Position numbers and translations under genes: made by a program | Shown: piece after piece, positions 19,224-28,130 of the stretch | How positions within the stretch are numbered: the first letter of the stretch is position 1 | Layout: each line of letters opens with the position of its first letter | Notes under the pieces: generated by a model | Databases searched by the model: none | Told to the model about the DNA's origin: nothing | The model's input: only the letters and a program-made list of their open reading frames with translations | Origin: Fibrobacterota bacterium | GTDB taxonomy: Bacteria > Fibrobacterota > Chitinivibrionia > Chitinivibrionales > Chitinispirillaceae | DNA length: 64,000 nucleotides | Assembly (NCBI GenBank): GCA_023459055.1 | Contig: JAEWVR010000035.1 | Location: 82,664 to 146,663 of the forward strand | Direction of reading: 5' to 3'

Positions 19224-19796
19224 CTATTTAGCATCTGCCGACAGCGGCAGAACAACTGCGGACTTAATGACAACCGGTGTTACCGGTACATCAGTCATCA
19301 TTCCCGATGAGGTTGTCGGGACTTTCGCAATTGCATCAACAATATCCATACCCTGAATAACTTTACCAAATACACAATATCCATATCCGGAGGTTGATGT
19401 ATTCTTATGATCAAGAGCAGGATTGTCTACTACATTGATAAAAAACTGAGCAGTTGCAGAATTTGGATTATTCTTTCGTGCCATTGCAACAGTGCGGCGA
19501 ACATTTTTTACTTTATTATGTGCTTCGTTCTGAATTGGTGCTTTGGTTTCTTTGTCTTTCATATCAGCGGTCAAGCCACCACCCTGAATCATAAAGCCAT
19601 CAATTACTCTATGGAAAATTGTCCCATTGTAAAATTTGTTATTTACATAGTCTAAAAAGTTAGCCACCGTTTTTGGTGCTGTTGTACTATCCAGGCGGAT
19701 AATAATATCACCCATAGTCGTTTCCAGTTTTACTTCTGGGTTTGAAGCAAGTGCAATTGAACAAAAAACAGCTATGGCAGCAATCATTTTAATCAT
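19224..19796 (-). CDS. Exported cyclophilin-type peptidyl-prolyl cis-trans isomerase
   Basis: A 190-residue protein with a short signal peptide (about 1-17, AVFCSIALAS). The mature part is a single cyclophilin domain: VKLETTMGDIIIRL, FHRVIDGFMIQGG with the catalytic Arg, AQFFINV, and GYCVFGKVIQGMDIVD. This is the PpiA/PpiB group that catalyses proline isomerisation; the signal peptide places it in the periplasm. GGAGG lies 9 nt before the ATG. It is convergent with the OppF-type gene and appears to be a single-gene unit. Confidence 0.95.
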   Translation of the reverse strand: MIKMIAAIAVFCSIALASNPEVKLETTMGDIIIRLDSTTAPKTVANFLDYVNNKFYNGTIFHRVIDGFMIQGGGLTADMKDKETKAPIQNEAHNKVKNVRRTVAMARKNNPNSATAQFFINVVDNPALDHKNTSTSGYGYCVFGKVIQGMDIVDAIAKVPTTSSGMMTDVPVTPVVIKSAVVLPLSADAK

Positions 19797-19995
19797 AATT
19801 ATTTTACCTCCGGAAAAGTGTTTTTGTCATAAACATTGTGTCGAGACTAATGTTAGATAAAATATATCATCCTTAATTTATGAACAATTTCTTTTCTGTC
19901 TTTCTGTACCCGAACTTCAATTCAATTGGATACGCATTTTAAAATGTGTATATTTACAATTCTATACTACAGGATTAAAAGTCAGACTGATCACT

Positions 19996-20265
19996 ATGAC
20001 AACCAACGACAAACAGAAATTACAGGAATGGATAGTATACATCATTCAATGCAGCGATAAAACCTTTTATACAGGTATCACCAATAATTTACAAAACCGC
20101 ATTGAACTTCATCGTGCAGGAAAAGGGGCACGATACACCCGTGGCCGCTCACCGCTGATTCTTGTCTATTCAGAGAAGTGCGCTACAAAAAGCATTGCAT
20201 TAAAACGGGAATATGCGATCAAGCAGTTATCCCGTGAAGAAAAAGAAGCCCTGATTTCGGGCTGA
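19996..20265 (+). CDS. GIY-YIG domain protein (YhbQ/UPF0213-like)
   Basis: An 89-residue protein consisting of one GIY-YIG nuclease domain. VYIIQCSDKTFYTGIT gives the VYI...YTG core, Arg in LQNRIELH follows, then KGARYTRGRSP and the C-terminal helices with the family Glu (LKREYAIK). This is the small stand-alone YhbQ/UPF0213 type, whose in vivo role is not settled; DNA repair and nuclease activity have been proposed. A stem-loop terminator follows 20 bp after the stop. Confidence 0.92.
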   Translation: MTTNDKQKLQEWIVYIIQCSDKTFYTGITNNLQNRIELHRAGKGARYTRGRSPLILVYSEKCATKSIALKREYAIKQLSREEKEALISG

Positions 20266-20285
20266 ACGGTATTGTTATTCTTCTT

Positions 20286-20320
20286 AATAACCTGATACCT
20301 GAAGAATTATCAGGTTATTA
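20286..20320. terminator. Probable bidirectional terminator between GIY-YIG and EAL-HDOD genes
   Basis: A perfect 12-bp stem, AATAACCTGATA (20286-20297) with TATCAGGTTATT (20308-20319), and a 10-nt loop. The downstream T-tract is weak (ATTTAC). It lies between two convergent genes. Confidence 0.6.
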
Positions 20321-20362
20321 TTTACAATTAATAGTCATGGTACAAAAGCCATTTGGCGATTA

Positions 20363-21592
20363 TTAACCATTCGCGGTATCCGATTTAATTTGATTAGCCC
20401 ACCCCACCGCTTCAATATATATTTCTGTCGCCTTTTCTTTGTCAAGCTTCAATTTCCCTGAAAGTTCATCAAAAAGGTCCCATTGCCCTTTTTCATAGGA
20501 AAGTATTGTACGTAAAATCCAGTATAGTGAATTCTCTTTTCCAAGCAGTGCCTCTTTTACATCAGATGCAAGCGGGAGTTTTGCAATCACTTCATCAATC
20601 GGGCGGTTAAAAAAGACATCGATACAGGAAAATAATCCCATAAGGAACACTTCCGATTCCCGTTCCGGACATCCGATAATCTTGGTCACCATTTCTCCGA
20701 ATTTTGCGCGAACAAGCACCAGCCACACGAGTTCATCAGGTTGATCTGTTCCCATATCCCGTACTATGACAAATGACAACCATTTCTGTAGTTCGCGAAG
20801 CCCCAGATAGACCAATGCCTGCTTGATTGATTTTATTTCAGACGTTCTGCGAAATGCAGCTGAATTAACAAGACGCAAAATCTTGTATGAAAGAGACAGA
20901 TCACGCTGTGTTATTGCCGTCAAAACATTAACATCCGGTTCTGGTTTTGCCAATTCGTTAAGGAGTTGAAACTGCGCCAGTTTTGATGGTGTAATAGCTT
21001 TACCGTCAACAATAACCGGCTTACTGAAAAAATACCCCTGAAATAGTGAATATCCACATTTTGCAGCCCAGATAAACTCTTCCTCCTTCTCAACTTTTTC
21101 CGCAAGAAAGAGTATCTTGTGCGATTTAAGATCGCGGACAATTTCAGCCTGCTGCATAGGAGTACATTTCACAAAATCGACTTTTATAATGTCAATATAC
21201 GGGTACAGTGTATTATACCTGTCGATATCAGCTGCGGTGAAATCATCAATAGCAATAACAAATCCGTTTTTTTTCAATTCAACACAAATCTCAACAAGGT
21301 TGTTATCAGCGGTTACATCCTCAAGAATCTCAACCACCAGCGATTCTCTTGAAAAGAGCATCGGGGTTTCCTCTTTGAGGTGTGTGAAGGTAAAGTTAAT
21401 AAATGCTTTTTTGTTTTGAGTCAATGAATCAAGTCCCAAAACAAGTAGTGAATTCGTTATAAGCGCAGATGTCGCCGTATCACCATCAATGCCGCTAAAT
21501 GAGTTTATTCTGCTATTACGATAAAGAAGCTCGTACGCAACGACTTCTTTTTTGGTATTGAAAATGGGTTGACGAGCAACAAATATTTCCAC
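20363..21592 (-). CDS. EAL-HDOD signalling protein (YuxH-like)
   Basis: A 409-residue cytoplasmic protein. The N-terminal 200 residues are an EAL-like domain starting MEIFVARQPIFNTKKEVVAYELLYRN, in which the EAL motif reads YELLYRN and catalytic acidic residues are not all evident, so phosphodiesterase activity is doubtful. The C-terminal 200 residues are an HDOD domain (ITQRDLSLSYKILRLVNSAAFRR, IKQALVYLGLRELQKWL). Proteins of this layout act in c-di-GMP-linked or chemosensory signalling, probably as binding adaptors. The start codon is GTG with GAGGA 7 nt upstream; no ATG is available near it. Confidence 0.93.
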   Translation of the reverse strand: MEIFVARQPIFNTKKEVVAYELLYRNSRINSFSGIDGDTATSALITNSLLVLGLDSLTQNKKAFINFTFTHLKEETPMLFSRESLVVEILEDVTADNNLVEICVELKKNGFVIAIDDFTAADIDRYNTLYPYIDIIKVDFVKCTPMQQAEIVRDLKSHKILFLAEKVEKEEEFIWAAKCGYSLFQGYFFSKPVIVDGKAITPSKLAQFQLLNELAKPEPDVNVLTAITQRDLSLSYKILRLVNSAAFRRTSEIKSIKQALVYLGLRELQKWLSFVIVRDMGTDQPDELVWLVLVRAKFGEMVTKIIGCPERESEVFLMGLFSCIDVFFNRPIDEVIAKLPLASDVKEALLGKENSLYWILRTILSYEKGQWDLFDELSGKLKLDKEKATEIYIEAVGWANQIKSDTANG

Positions 21593-22076
21593 GGTAATTC
21601 CTCACATATAGTTTATTTTCAATATCTTAACAAGTAATTACTATTCTATTATTATTCGAGTATATGACATTTGCCACCAGGGAATATCAAAAAAATCAAC
21701 GTATATCCGGAATATATCTGATGATTATATCATTATAAAAAATCATTGCAATGTAAACATTGCTGGTAATGAAAAGGTATACTCTTTGCCGCAACCCGAT
21801 AGCATAAAAATCCGTTCAGATTTCGGTATGGTGAAGTATTCTCATTATGGGCCAATTGTTTCATGACTACATTATTTGCCTGGCATCAACATTCTAAGTA
21901 CCGGAAAATAAATGAGTAAAAACAATGGAACCTTAATGCTGTGTTCAGGTAAATATTTGATAAATTTCTGAACGCGCGTTTATTATTTTATCAGATTGCT
22001 TTAACATGAAATTATTGTACCAGTTATAGCATTAAATCTGGTTTTCCAGTTTCAGTGTGACTGTTAAGAGAGGAAT
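21593..22076. other. 484-bp intergenic region upstream of the arg genes
   Basis: The region is AT-rich and divergent between the EAL-HDOD gene and argB, so it must hold promoters for both. I see no clear -35/-10 pair with good spacing, no repeat shared with the rest of the window and no convincing small ORF. An ArgR operator may exist but I could not identify one with confidence. Confidence 0.4.
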
Positions 22077-22859
22077 ATGATGCGTACTGTTTGCATAAAA
22101 ATTGGTGGTTCGACCGTTGATGCAGAGGGGCTTCTTTTTGAACTTGGACAAAGCATAAAAACACTTGTCGCAGATGCGTTTCCAATTATTGTTCACGGTG
22201 GTGGTAAAGATATCGCCCGACAGCTCGAACTTCTGAACAAGGAATTTACATTTATTGAGGGCATGAGGGTCACTGATGCAGAAATGGTAAAGATTGTCCA
22301 GATGGTTCTATCCGGTGATGTCAACAAGAGGATTGTCAATGCACTTCTTATGCAGGGTGTAAACGCATTCGGTTTCAGTGGTGTTGACAGTAATCTCTTT
22401 GAGGCATCAAAGATGCTTATGAAAGGTCAGGATATCGGTTTTGTTGGGCAAATTGACAAAGTAAACACATCGATAATTGACATTCTTAAAGCAAACAGAA
22501 TTATCCCGGTTATTTCACCCATTTCGCGTGATGCTTCGGGATGTATCTACAATGTCAATGCCGACCTTGCCGCAAGTGAACTTGCAATGGCAATCAAAGC
22601 TGATGACCTTGTGTTTGTATCCGATGTTCCCGGAGTATTAATTGATAAAAAAGTACGAAGCGAGATAAGAACATCAGAAATCGAAGGCCTTATTACCGCA
22701 GGCCACATTACCGGAGGAATGATTCCAAAACTTCGCTCCGCTGCCGACGCTGTGAACCGCGGTGTTGGCAGAGTTCATATATGCGGATGGAAAGACAGTT
22801 CTACATTGCGTAACGAACTGACAACATCAACATCTGTTGGTACAGTCATTTTCAAATAA
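22077..22859 (+). CDS. argB: Acetylglutamate kinase
   Basis: A 260-residue amino-acid kinase that phosphorylates N-acetylglutamate, step 2 of arginine synthesis. Visible motifs are the KIGGST phosphate-binding start, the substrate loop IIVHGGGKDIARQL, the NVNADLAASELA segment and TGGMIPKLRSAADAV near the end. Length matches the short form of the family (about 258). Two consecutive ATG codons follow AGAGAGGAAT; the second (22080) is equally possible. The gene ends 10 bp before argD. The family includes acetylaminoadipate kinase, but argD and argG next door support the arginine role. Confidence 0.95.
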   Translation: MMRTVCIKIGGSTVDAEGLLFELGQSIKTLVADAFPIIVHGGGKDIARQLELLNKEFTFIEGMRVTDAEMVKIVQMVLSGDVNKRIVNALLMQGVNAFGFSGVDSNLFEASKMLMKGQDIGFVGQIDKVNTSIIDILKANRIIPVISPISRDASGCIYNVNADLAASELAMAIKADDLVFVSDVPGVLIDKKVRSEIRTSEIEGLITAGHITGGMIPKLRSAADAVNRGVGRVHICGWKDSSTLRNELTTSTSVGTVIFK

Positions 22860-22869
22860 CGGGAATTAT

Positions 22870-24045
22870 ATGAAAAAAGATCTAAACTCACTGTTTGTCC
22901 CTGTATTCAAAAGAAGCGGAGCTCCTTTTGTAAAGGGTAAAGGCGTTTACATTTACGATACAGATGACAGGAAATTTCTTGATTTCGGATCTGGTATTGC
23001 TGTAAATGCATTAGGGTATGCACATCCGGTTATTGACAAGACTATAAAATCATATGGAGCCAGCCTTCTGCATACATCAAACCTCTATTTTGTCAAACCA
23101 CAAATAGATCTTGCTGAATTGCTCATAAAAAAGAGCTTCGCAGACAAGGTTTTTTTCTGTAACAGCGGTACCGAGGCAAACGAAGCAGCTATTAAATTTG
23201 CCCGCAAATACGGGAAATCTATCAATCCGGACAAGTTTAACATTCTTTCATTTGAGGATGGTTTTCATGGAAGAACATATGGCGCATTAAGTGCTACTGC
23301 ACAACCAAAATTTCATGCCGGGTTCGATCCAATTCTTGAGGGCTTTTACTATAGTCCTTTTAATGATATTGAGCGTGCAAAGAAAGTGTTATCAGAACAT
23401 TCTTTTGCTGCAATCATTATTGAGCCTATACAGGGTGAAAGCGGTGTTCATGCTGCATCAAAGGAATTTCTTACGTTCCTTCGTGACTATTGTGATAAAA
23501 ACCAGACACTGCTTATCTTTGATGAAATCCAGTGCGGCATGGGAAGAACCGGGAAATTATGGGGATATGAGCATTCAAAAGTTATACCTGATATCATGAC
23601 TCTGGCAAAACCTGTTGGTGGCGGTCTGCCTCTGGGAGTAGTGCTATGTAAAGATACCGTTGTCGCTCCACTTACAGTTGGAGATCATGGTACCACATTT
23701 GGCGGAAATCCTCTTGCATGTCTGTTAGGCCTGAAAACACTGGAAATTATCTCCGACAAAGCTTTTTTACAGGAGGTAAAATCGCTTGGTAGTTATCTCG
23801 AGAAAAAACTGAATGAACTCAAGAAAAAATTTCCTGTAATTGAGGAGATCCGGGGGGATGGCCTTTTGATCGGCGTACAGCTGTCTGTCGATCCGATTCC
23901 CGTTGTGGCAAAATGTAAAGACAACGGACTTCTGGTGATAAAAGCTGGACATCACACAATTCGTTTTATCCCTCCCCTTGTAATTACACAAAAGGATATT
24001 GATAAGGCGGTTGACATTTTCGAAAAAACACTTGTATCAATGTAA
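22870..24045 (+). CDS. argD: Acetylornithine aminotransferase
   Basis: A 391-residue class III PLP aminotransferase that makes N-acetylornithine from the semialdehyde. Family marks are SGTEANEAAIKFAR, the PLP-binding segment LLIFDEIQCGMGRTGKLW, the Schiff-base Lys in LAKPVGGGLPLG and the GTTFGGNPLAC loop. I chose the ATG with GGGA upstream that gives MKKDLNSLFVPVFKR; a longer frame starting inside argB (22837) is unlikely. It follows argB by 10 bp, so the two are co-transcribed. The argC, argJ and argF genes are not in the window. Confidence 0.95.
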   Translation: MKKDLNSLFVPVFKRSGAPFVKGKGVYIYDTDDRKFLDFGSGIAVNALGYAHPVIDKTIKSYGASLLHTSNLYFVKPQIDLAELLIKKSFADKVFFCNSGTEANEAAIKFARKYGKSINPDKFNILSFEDGFHGRTYGALSATAQPKFHAGFDPILEGFYYSPFNDIERAKKVLSEHSFAAIIIEPIQGESGVHAASKEFLTFLRDYCDKNQTLLIFDEIQCGMGRTGKLWGYEHSKVIPDIMTLAKPVGGGLPLGVVLCKDTVVAPLTVGDHGTTFGGNPLACLLGLKTLEIISDKAFLQEVKSLGSYLEKKLNELKKKFPVIEEIRGDGLLIGVQLSVDPIPVVAKCKDNGLLVIKAGHHTIRFIPPLVITQKDIDKAVDIFEKTLVSM

Positions 24046-24157
24046 CCATTTAAACAGTGTTTATATTGTGTCAGGTACTTGTTTTGTAAATAAATATTTA
24101 TCAACAATGCATACAGAGTATCACTCCGGTATGTCAAGATTATAAAGGATTTAAAAA

Positions 24158-25366
24158 ATGGAAAAAGTAGTACTACTTTACTCGGGTGGCCTTGATACGT
24201 CAATTATGATTCCATGGCTTAAGGAAACGTATAACTGTGAAGTTATCGCTATGTGTGCTGATCTCGGGCAGGAGGATGAACTGAGTGGCCTTGAAGAGAA
24301 AGCGATTAAAACAGGAGCATCAAAGCTTTACATTGAAAGAATGACAAAAGAGTTCATTACCGATTATATCTATCCTACGCTAAAGGCAGGTGCCATTTAT
24401 GAAGGATCATACCTCCTCGGGACCAGCTTTGCGCGTCCTCTTATTGCACAGCGGGCTGTAGAGATTGCACATAAAGAAGGTGCAACAGCAGTTGCACATG
24501 GTGCTACAGGAAAAGGAAACGATCAGGTACGTTTTGAACTTACCGTTATGGCACTTGACCCGACACTAAAAATCATCGCTCCATGGAAAGACCCTCTCTG
24601 GAAAATGCGTTCCCGCGAAGACTGTATTGCATACGCAGAAGCACGCAACATTCCAATCGCACAATCAAAAAAGCGAATCTATTCTGAAGATAGAAACATT
24701 TGGCATATCAGCCATGAAGGCGGAATGCTTGAAAGCCCCTGGAATGAACCGACAGATGATGTTTACACATTGTCAAATACTATTGAAAAAGCTCCTGATA
24801 CAGCAGAGCATGTAGAAGTTACCTTTGAAAAGGGTATCCCCGTTGCAGTGAATGGTAAAACACTTGATCCGGTTGCTCTCCTAAAGGAACTTAACGAGAT
24901 CGGTGCTGTACATGCCATCGGACACGTTGACATGGTGGAAAACCGCCTCGTTGGTATTAAATCCCGTGGCGTTTATGAAACACCTGGCGGCACAATTCTT
25001 TATTTTGCACACAGAGAACTCGAACGTCTGGTTCTTGACCGTGATACAAGTCACATGAAAGAGATGCTTGCAATCCGTTATGCAGAGCTTGTGTACAATG
25101 GTCAGTGGTTCTCGACACTAAGAAAATCGCTCGATGCATTCGTTGATGTAACACAGCAGAATGTTACCGGTAAAGTCCGGATGAAACTTTACAAAGGAAA
25201 TATTGTTGCAGCAGGTTCACAGGCAGAGAAATCACTTTACCTCGAAGACCTTGCATCATTTACCGATACCGCACTCTATGATCAGAAGGATGCAACAGGA
25301 TTCATCAGACTCTTTGGCCTTCCAATGAAAGTCAATGGCCTTGTCGAGCGTAAATTTGGTAAGTAA
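24158..25366 (+). CDS. argG: Argininosuccinate synthase
   Basis: A 402-residue ATP-dependent ligase joining citrulline and aspartate. The N-type ATP pyrophosphatase motif YSGGLDTS is at residues 8-15, followed by ADLGQEDEL, the GTSFARPLIA loop and HGATGKGNDQVRFE, all characteristic of ArgG. Length is normal. It lies 112 bp downstream of argD, so it may have its own promoter or belong to one arg transcription unit. A strong terminator follows 11 bp after the stop. Confidence 0.97.
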   Translation: MEKVVLLYSGGLDTSIMIPWLKETYNCEVIAMCADLGQEDELSGLEEKAIKTGASKLYIERMTKEFITDYIYPTLKAGAIYEGSYLLGTSFARPLIAQRAVEIAHKEGATAVAHGATGKGNDQVRFELTVMALDPTLKIIAPWKDPLWKMRSREDCIAYAEARNIPIAQSKKRIYSEDRNIWHISHEGGMLESPWNEPTDDVYTLSNTIEKAPDTAEHVEVTFEKGIPVAVNGKTLDPVALLKELNEIGAVHAIGHVDMVENRLVGIKSRGVYETPGGTILYFAHRELERLVLDRDTSHMKEMLAIRYAELVYNGQWFSTLRKSLDAFVDVTQQNVTGKVRMKLYKGNIVAAGSQAEKSLYLEDLASFTDTALYDQKDATGFIRLFGLPMKVNGLVERKFGK

Positions 25367-25377
25367 AAACAATGTGA

Positions 25378-25407
25378 CGAGTGACATGTAATGTGTCACT
25401 CGTTTTT
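25378..25407 (+). terminator. Rho-independent terminator after argG
   Basis: A perfect 9-bp stem, CGAGTGACA (25378-25386) with TGTCACTCG (25394-25402), with a 7-nt loop and TTTTT. It separates the arg genes from the ATPase-nuclease cassette that starts 22 bp later. Confidence 0.88.
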
Positions 25408-25428
25408 GTCGGCGATTGGATTTTCTGT

Positions 25429-26844
25429 ATGCAGAAGATTATTATATCAAATTTTGGACCTGTAAAATCTGCAGATATTGATATTAAGCAGTTTCTGATT
25501 TTAATTGGCGAACAGGCAAGCGGGAAAAGTACCACCGCAAGGTTAATTTACTTTTTCAAAAAAATTCCATATGACTTAATACAACATGTTCTTGAAATTA
25601 AAAACGAGATTAGTAAGGATTATAAGGATCTTAACACAACACTTCATTCCATCATCCAAAAAAAATTTTTGAATTATTTCGGTGCAGTTTGGGATGTTCC
25701 GGATTTTAATATTAAATATTATTACGATTTTAAATCTGATAAATCTATTACCATTTCCCACACATTATCTCAACGTATTACAATAATAATAAGCCCTTCA
25801 TTATTAAAGGACAAGACAGAGGAATTAGATAAAACAATTAAAGAACTCCTTACTCTGGATATTTTTACCGATATACCAGGACCATCCAAGGTGAGGTTTG
25901 ACTCACTGTATACTAATTTCGTATTGTTACTAAAAGAAAAATTCGGTTATCACCATGACAACTATCTCTATATAGTTGAGGGTAGAAACGCAACAGTCAG
26001 TTACTCCTCAATATTTGAAAACTATCTATTTGCTGATCTTCAAAATCGGCGGAATTCACCGGGTGTTCAATCAAATAGTTATCACAATTTTGATTATAAA
26101 TCGATTAATGAAATTCTTATGCTCGAATTCATTAGACGTATTTATAAAATTAAAGAGTTTTTCAAAAAGTATGAAAACTTTGAACGTGCGCTTGTTTTAC
26201 TTTCTGATAACGACACCAAACTGCCGGTACTACGAAAATTAATTGAGTCTATTGAAAAAATCATCAAAGGCAAATTTACTTCTGATAACGCTGGTGAAAA
26301 AATTAACTTCGGAGATAATAATGAACAATTTGTCTATTTATCGGATGCATCTTCAGGACAGAAAGAGTCAATTCGAATCCTGCAAGACCTCTTTTTTACT
26401 GTTTTGACAAATGAAAGTTTCCATCGTATTATTGAGGAACCCGAAGCGCATCTTTTCCCGCTCGCACAAAAACAAACAATTGAATTATTTGCTCAAGCTT
26501 TAAATACAAACAAGAATAACAACCTTATTTTAACTACTCACAGCCCATATATTCTGACATCTGTCAACAATCTTTTACTCGCAAGCAAAATTAAACAGAA
26601 ATTTCCATCAAGTTCTGAAATGGTTGATCAGATTATTCCCTCTGAATTTCATTTTTCATCTGAAAATACGGGGGTATATGCATTGGGATATTCTAAGGAA
26701 CAATTCTGTAAACCGATCCTTGATGTTAAAACCGGAATGATTGAACAGAATTACCTTGATGCCGTTTCAGATTCACTTGCAGGTGAATTTGATAGATTGT
26801 ACACACTTTATGTCAAATTGCTACGTACCAATGACGTTAAGTGA
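25429..26844 (+). CDS. SMC/ABC-type ATPase of a candidate two-gene defence cassette
   Basis: A 471-residue AAA (SMC/OLD-like ABC) ATPase. Walker A is GEQASGKST (27-35). A long helical insertion replaces the coiled-coil arm. The signature-like motif SSGQKES is near 308-314, Walker B is IIEEPEAHLFP (334-344) and the H-loop is TTHSPY (369-374). There is no C-terminal TOPRIM, so it is not a full OLD nuclease. I chose the ATG 22 bp after the argG terminator (MQKIIISNFGPVKSADI, the usual start of this class); upstream in-frame codons would lie in the terminator. Sample lines are about 25% GC against about 45% in argG, a sign of transfer. It overlaps the nuclease-like gene by 14 bp. Related ATPases in PARIS and Septu act with a partner effector; this pairing is an inference. 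Confidence 0.85.
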   Translation: MQKIIISNFGPVKSADIDIKQFLILIGEQASGKSTTARLIYFFKKIPYDLIQHVLEIKNEISKDYKDLNTTLHSIIQKKFLNYFGAVWDVPDFNIKYYYDFKSDKSITISHTLSQRITIIISPSLLKDKTEELDKTIKELLTLDIFTDIPGPSKVRFDSLYTNFVLLLKEKFGYHHDNYLYIVEGRNATVSYSSIFENYLFADLQNRRNSPGVQSNSYHNFDYKSINEILMLEFIRRIYKIKEFFKKYENFERALVLLSDNDTKLPVLRKLIESIEKIIKGKFTSDNAGEKINFGDNNEQFVYLSDASSGQKESIRILQDLFFTVLTNESFHRIIEEPEAHLFPLAQKQTIELFAQALNTNKNNNLILTTHSPYILTSVNNLLLASKIKQKFPSSSEMVDQIIPSEFHFSSENTGVYALGYSKEQFCKPILDVKTGMIEQNYLDAVSDSLAGEFDRLYTLYVKLLRTNDVK

Positions 26845-27391
26845 ACTCATAACATTGCTTGATAATGCATTTCGAGGCAGAAGCCGCCTACCATCAGATT
26901 GTATTTCCTTTGATTCTGAAGCAGAACTATACATTACAGATTCAGAATCTTCTGGAAATTGTGTTTTTGTAAAAAGTCAGCATAACTCCTCACATTTATT
27001 TAAAATCATCAATTCAAATAATCACCAGATTGCATTATGGGCTGTTGATGGATGTTTTTTTAAAAGAGGAAGTTCTGATGAGCGTTGTGACTGCATCTTT
27101 TTTTCAGATTCTGAATTCTGTTTTGCTGAATTCAAATTTAATTCATCAAGCACTAGCCTTCTTACAATCAGTCAAAATAGAGATAAAGCAATCAGTCAAC
27201 TTCGTTCGATGATTACATTATTACACATAAAATCAGGTACATATCCATTCTCACAATTTAATTGCGAAGCATATCTTTGCACTCCTGAAACCTATCCAAG
27301 AAAAAACACTGCGATTTCAAAATATGCAATTGAATTTGCAGAAAATTACAATATTTCACTGTACGAACAAAACCACAAAACCTTCAATTAA
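26831..27391 (+). CDS. PD-(D/E)XK nuclease-like partner of the ATPase
   Basis: A 186-residue protein overlapping the end of the ATPase gene by 14 bp, which implies coupled translation. The core segment reads ERCDCIFFSDSEFCFAEFK: Asp87, then a beta strand with Glu100-Phe-Lys102. This spacing is that of a PD-(D/E)XK nuclease active site (D...ExK). A helix with KAISQL follows, matching the A-x-x-QL helix frequently seen after E-x-K in small restriction-like nucleases. The gene is AT-rich like the ATPase. No signal peptide or membrane segment is seen. The fold is inferred from motif spacing alone. The cassette sits between argG and ispD, both housekeeping genes. Confidence 0.72.
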   Translation: MTLSELITLLDNAFRGRSRLPSDCISFDSEAELYITDSESSGNCVFVKSQHNSSHLFKIINSNNHQIALWAVDGCFFKRGSSDERCDCIFFSDSEFCFAEFKFNSSSTSLLTISQNRDKAISQLRSMITLLHIKSGTYPFSQFNCEAYLCTPETYPRKNTAISKYAIEFAENYNISLYEQNHKTFN

Positions 27392-27404
27392 AACCATTAC
27401 CAAT

Positions 27405-28067
27405 ATGAACAAAACAATTGACACAATAATAGTTGCTGCCGGTTCCGGCTCCCGCTTGGGTTTTTCGATACCCAAAGCGTTTGTACCACTGGCTGGAAAA
27501 CCACTGTTGTCCTGGAGTCTTGACACGTTTTTACAGCATCCATCCATTCGCAAGGTTATTCTGGTTGTTCCTCAATCAATGCTTGACGAAACAATATCAA
27601 AATTCGGTTCATCCAGAGTGAATTGTGTTGTTGGCGGCTTTGAACGCTGGGAATCAGTCCGTAACGGTGTCAGTGCATCAGATGCAGACTATGTGATGAT
27701 CCATGATGCTGCGCGCCCGTTTGTGACAGTAAAGATAATTGATTCAATTCTTGACAAATCAATATATTCAGATTGCATTTTCACTGCGACACCGGTAGTT
27801 GATACTATACGAAAATTTACAGGTGACACAGCTGGTGAAACGATTAACAGAGAAGAACTGGTCCGGGTTGGTACACCTCAGTTTTTTAAACGAACAATCT
27901 TAAATAATGCATTTCTATCAATTAAACCAGGTGATGTACTACCGACAGATGAAGTAATGCTGATGCAGAAAAACGGTCATACAGCGACAATCGCCTGGGG
28001 TGATCCGAACAATTTTAAAATTACAACAATTGAGGATCTGCGTTTAGCAGAAGCGTTGAAAAAGTGA
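27405..28067 (+). CDS. ispD: 2-C-methyl-D-erythritol 4-phosphate cytidylyltransferase
   Basis: A 220-residue enzyme of the MEP isoprenoid pathway that transfers CMP to methylerythritol phosphate. The nucleotide-binding loop AAGSGSRLG is at 11-19, followed by the conserved Lys in IPKAF and the family segments VGGFERWESVRNG, HDAARPFV and TPQFFKR. I chose the ATG giving MNKTIDTIIVAAG, which is the family start and lies 14 bp after the nuclease-like gene. The last residues (NFKITTIEDLRLAEAL) are typical. ispF is not adjacent. Confidence 0.95.
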   Translation: MNKTIDTIIVAAGSGSRLGFSIPKAFVPLAGKPLLSWSLDTFLQHPSIRKVILVVPQSMLDETISKFGSSRVNCVVGGFERWESVRNGVSASDADYVMIHDAARPFVTVKIIDSILDKSIYSDCIFTATPVVDTIRKFTGDTAGETINREELVRVGTPQFFKRTILNNAFLSIKPGDVLPTDEVMLMQKNGHTATIAWGDPNNFKITTIEDLRLAEALKK

Positions 28068-28130
28068 TGCTGTCAATATCTGTATTGCAAACAGCACGAT
28101 GCAGATACAGTTTCCGGTCCTCTAACAATG

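Noticed and set aside
25429..26844. OLD-family nuclease reading of the ATPase
   Set aside because: No TOPRIM-like E...DxD block after the ATPase core and the protein ends too early.
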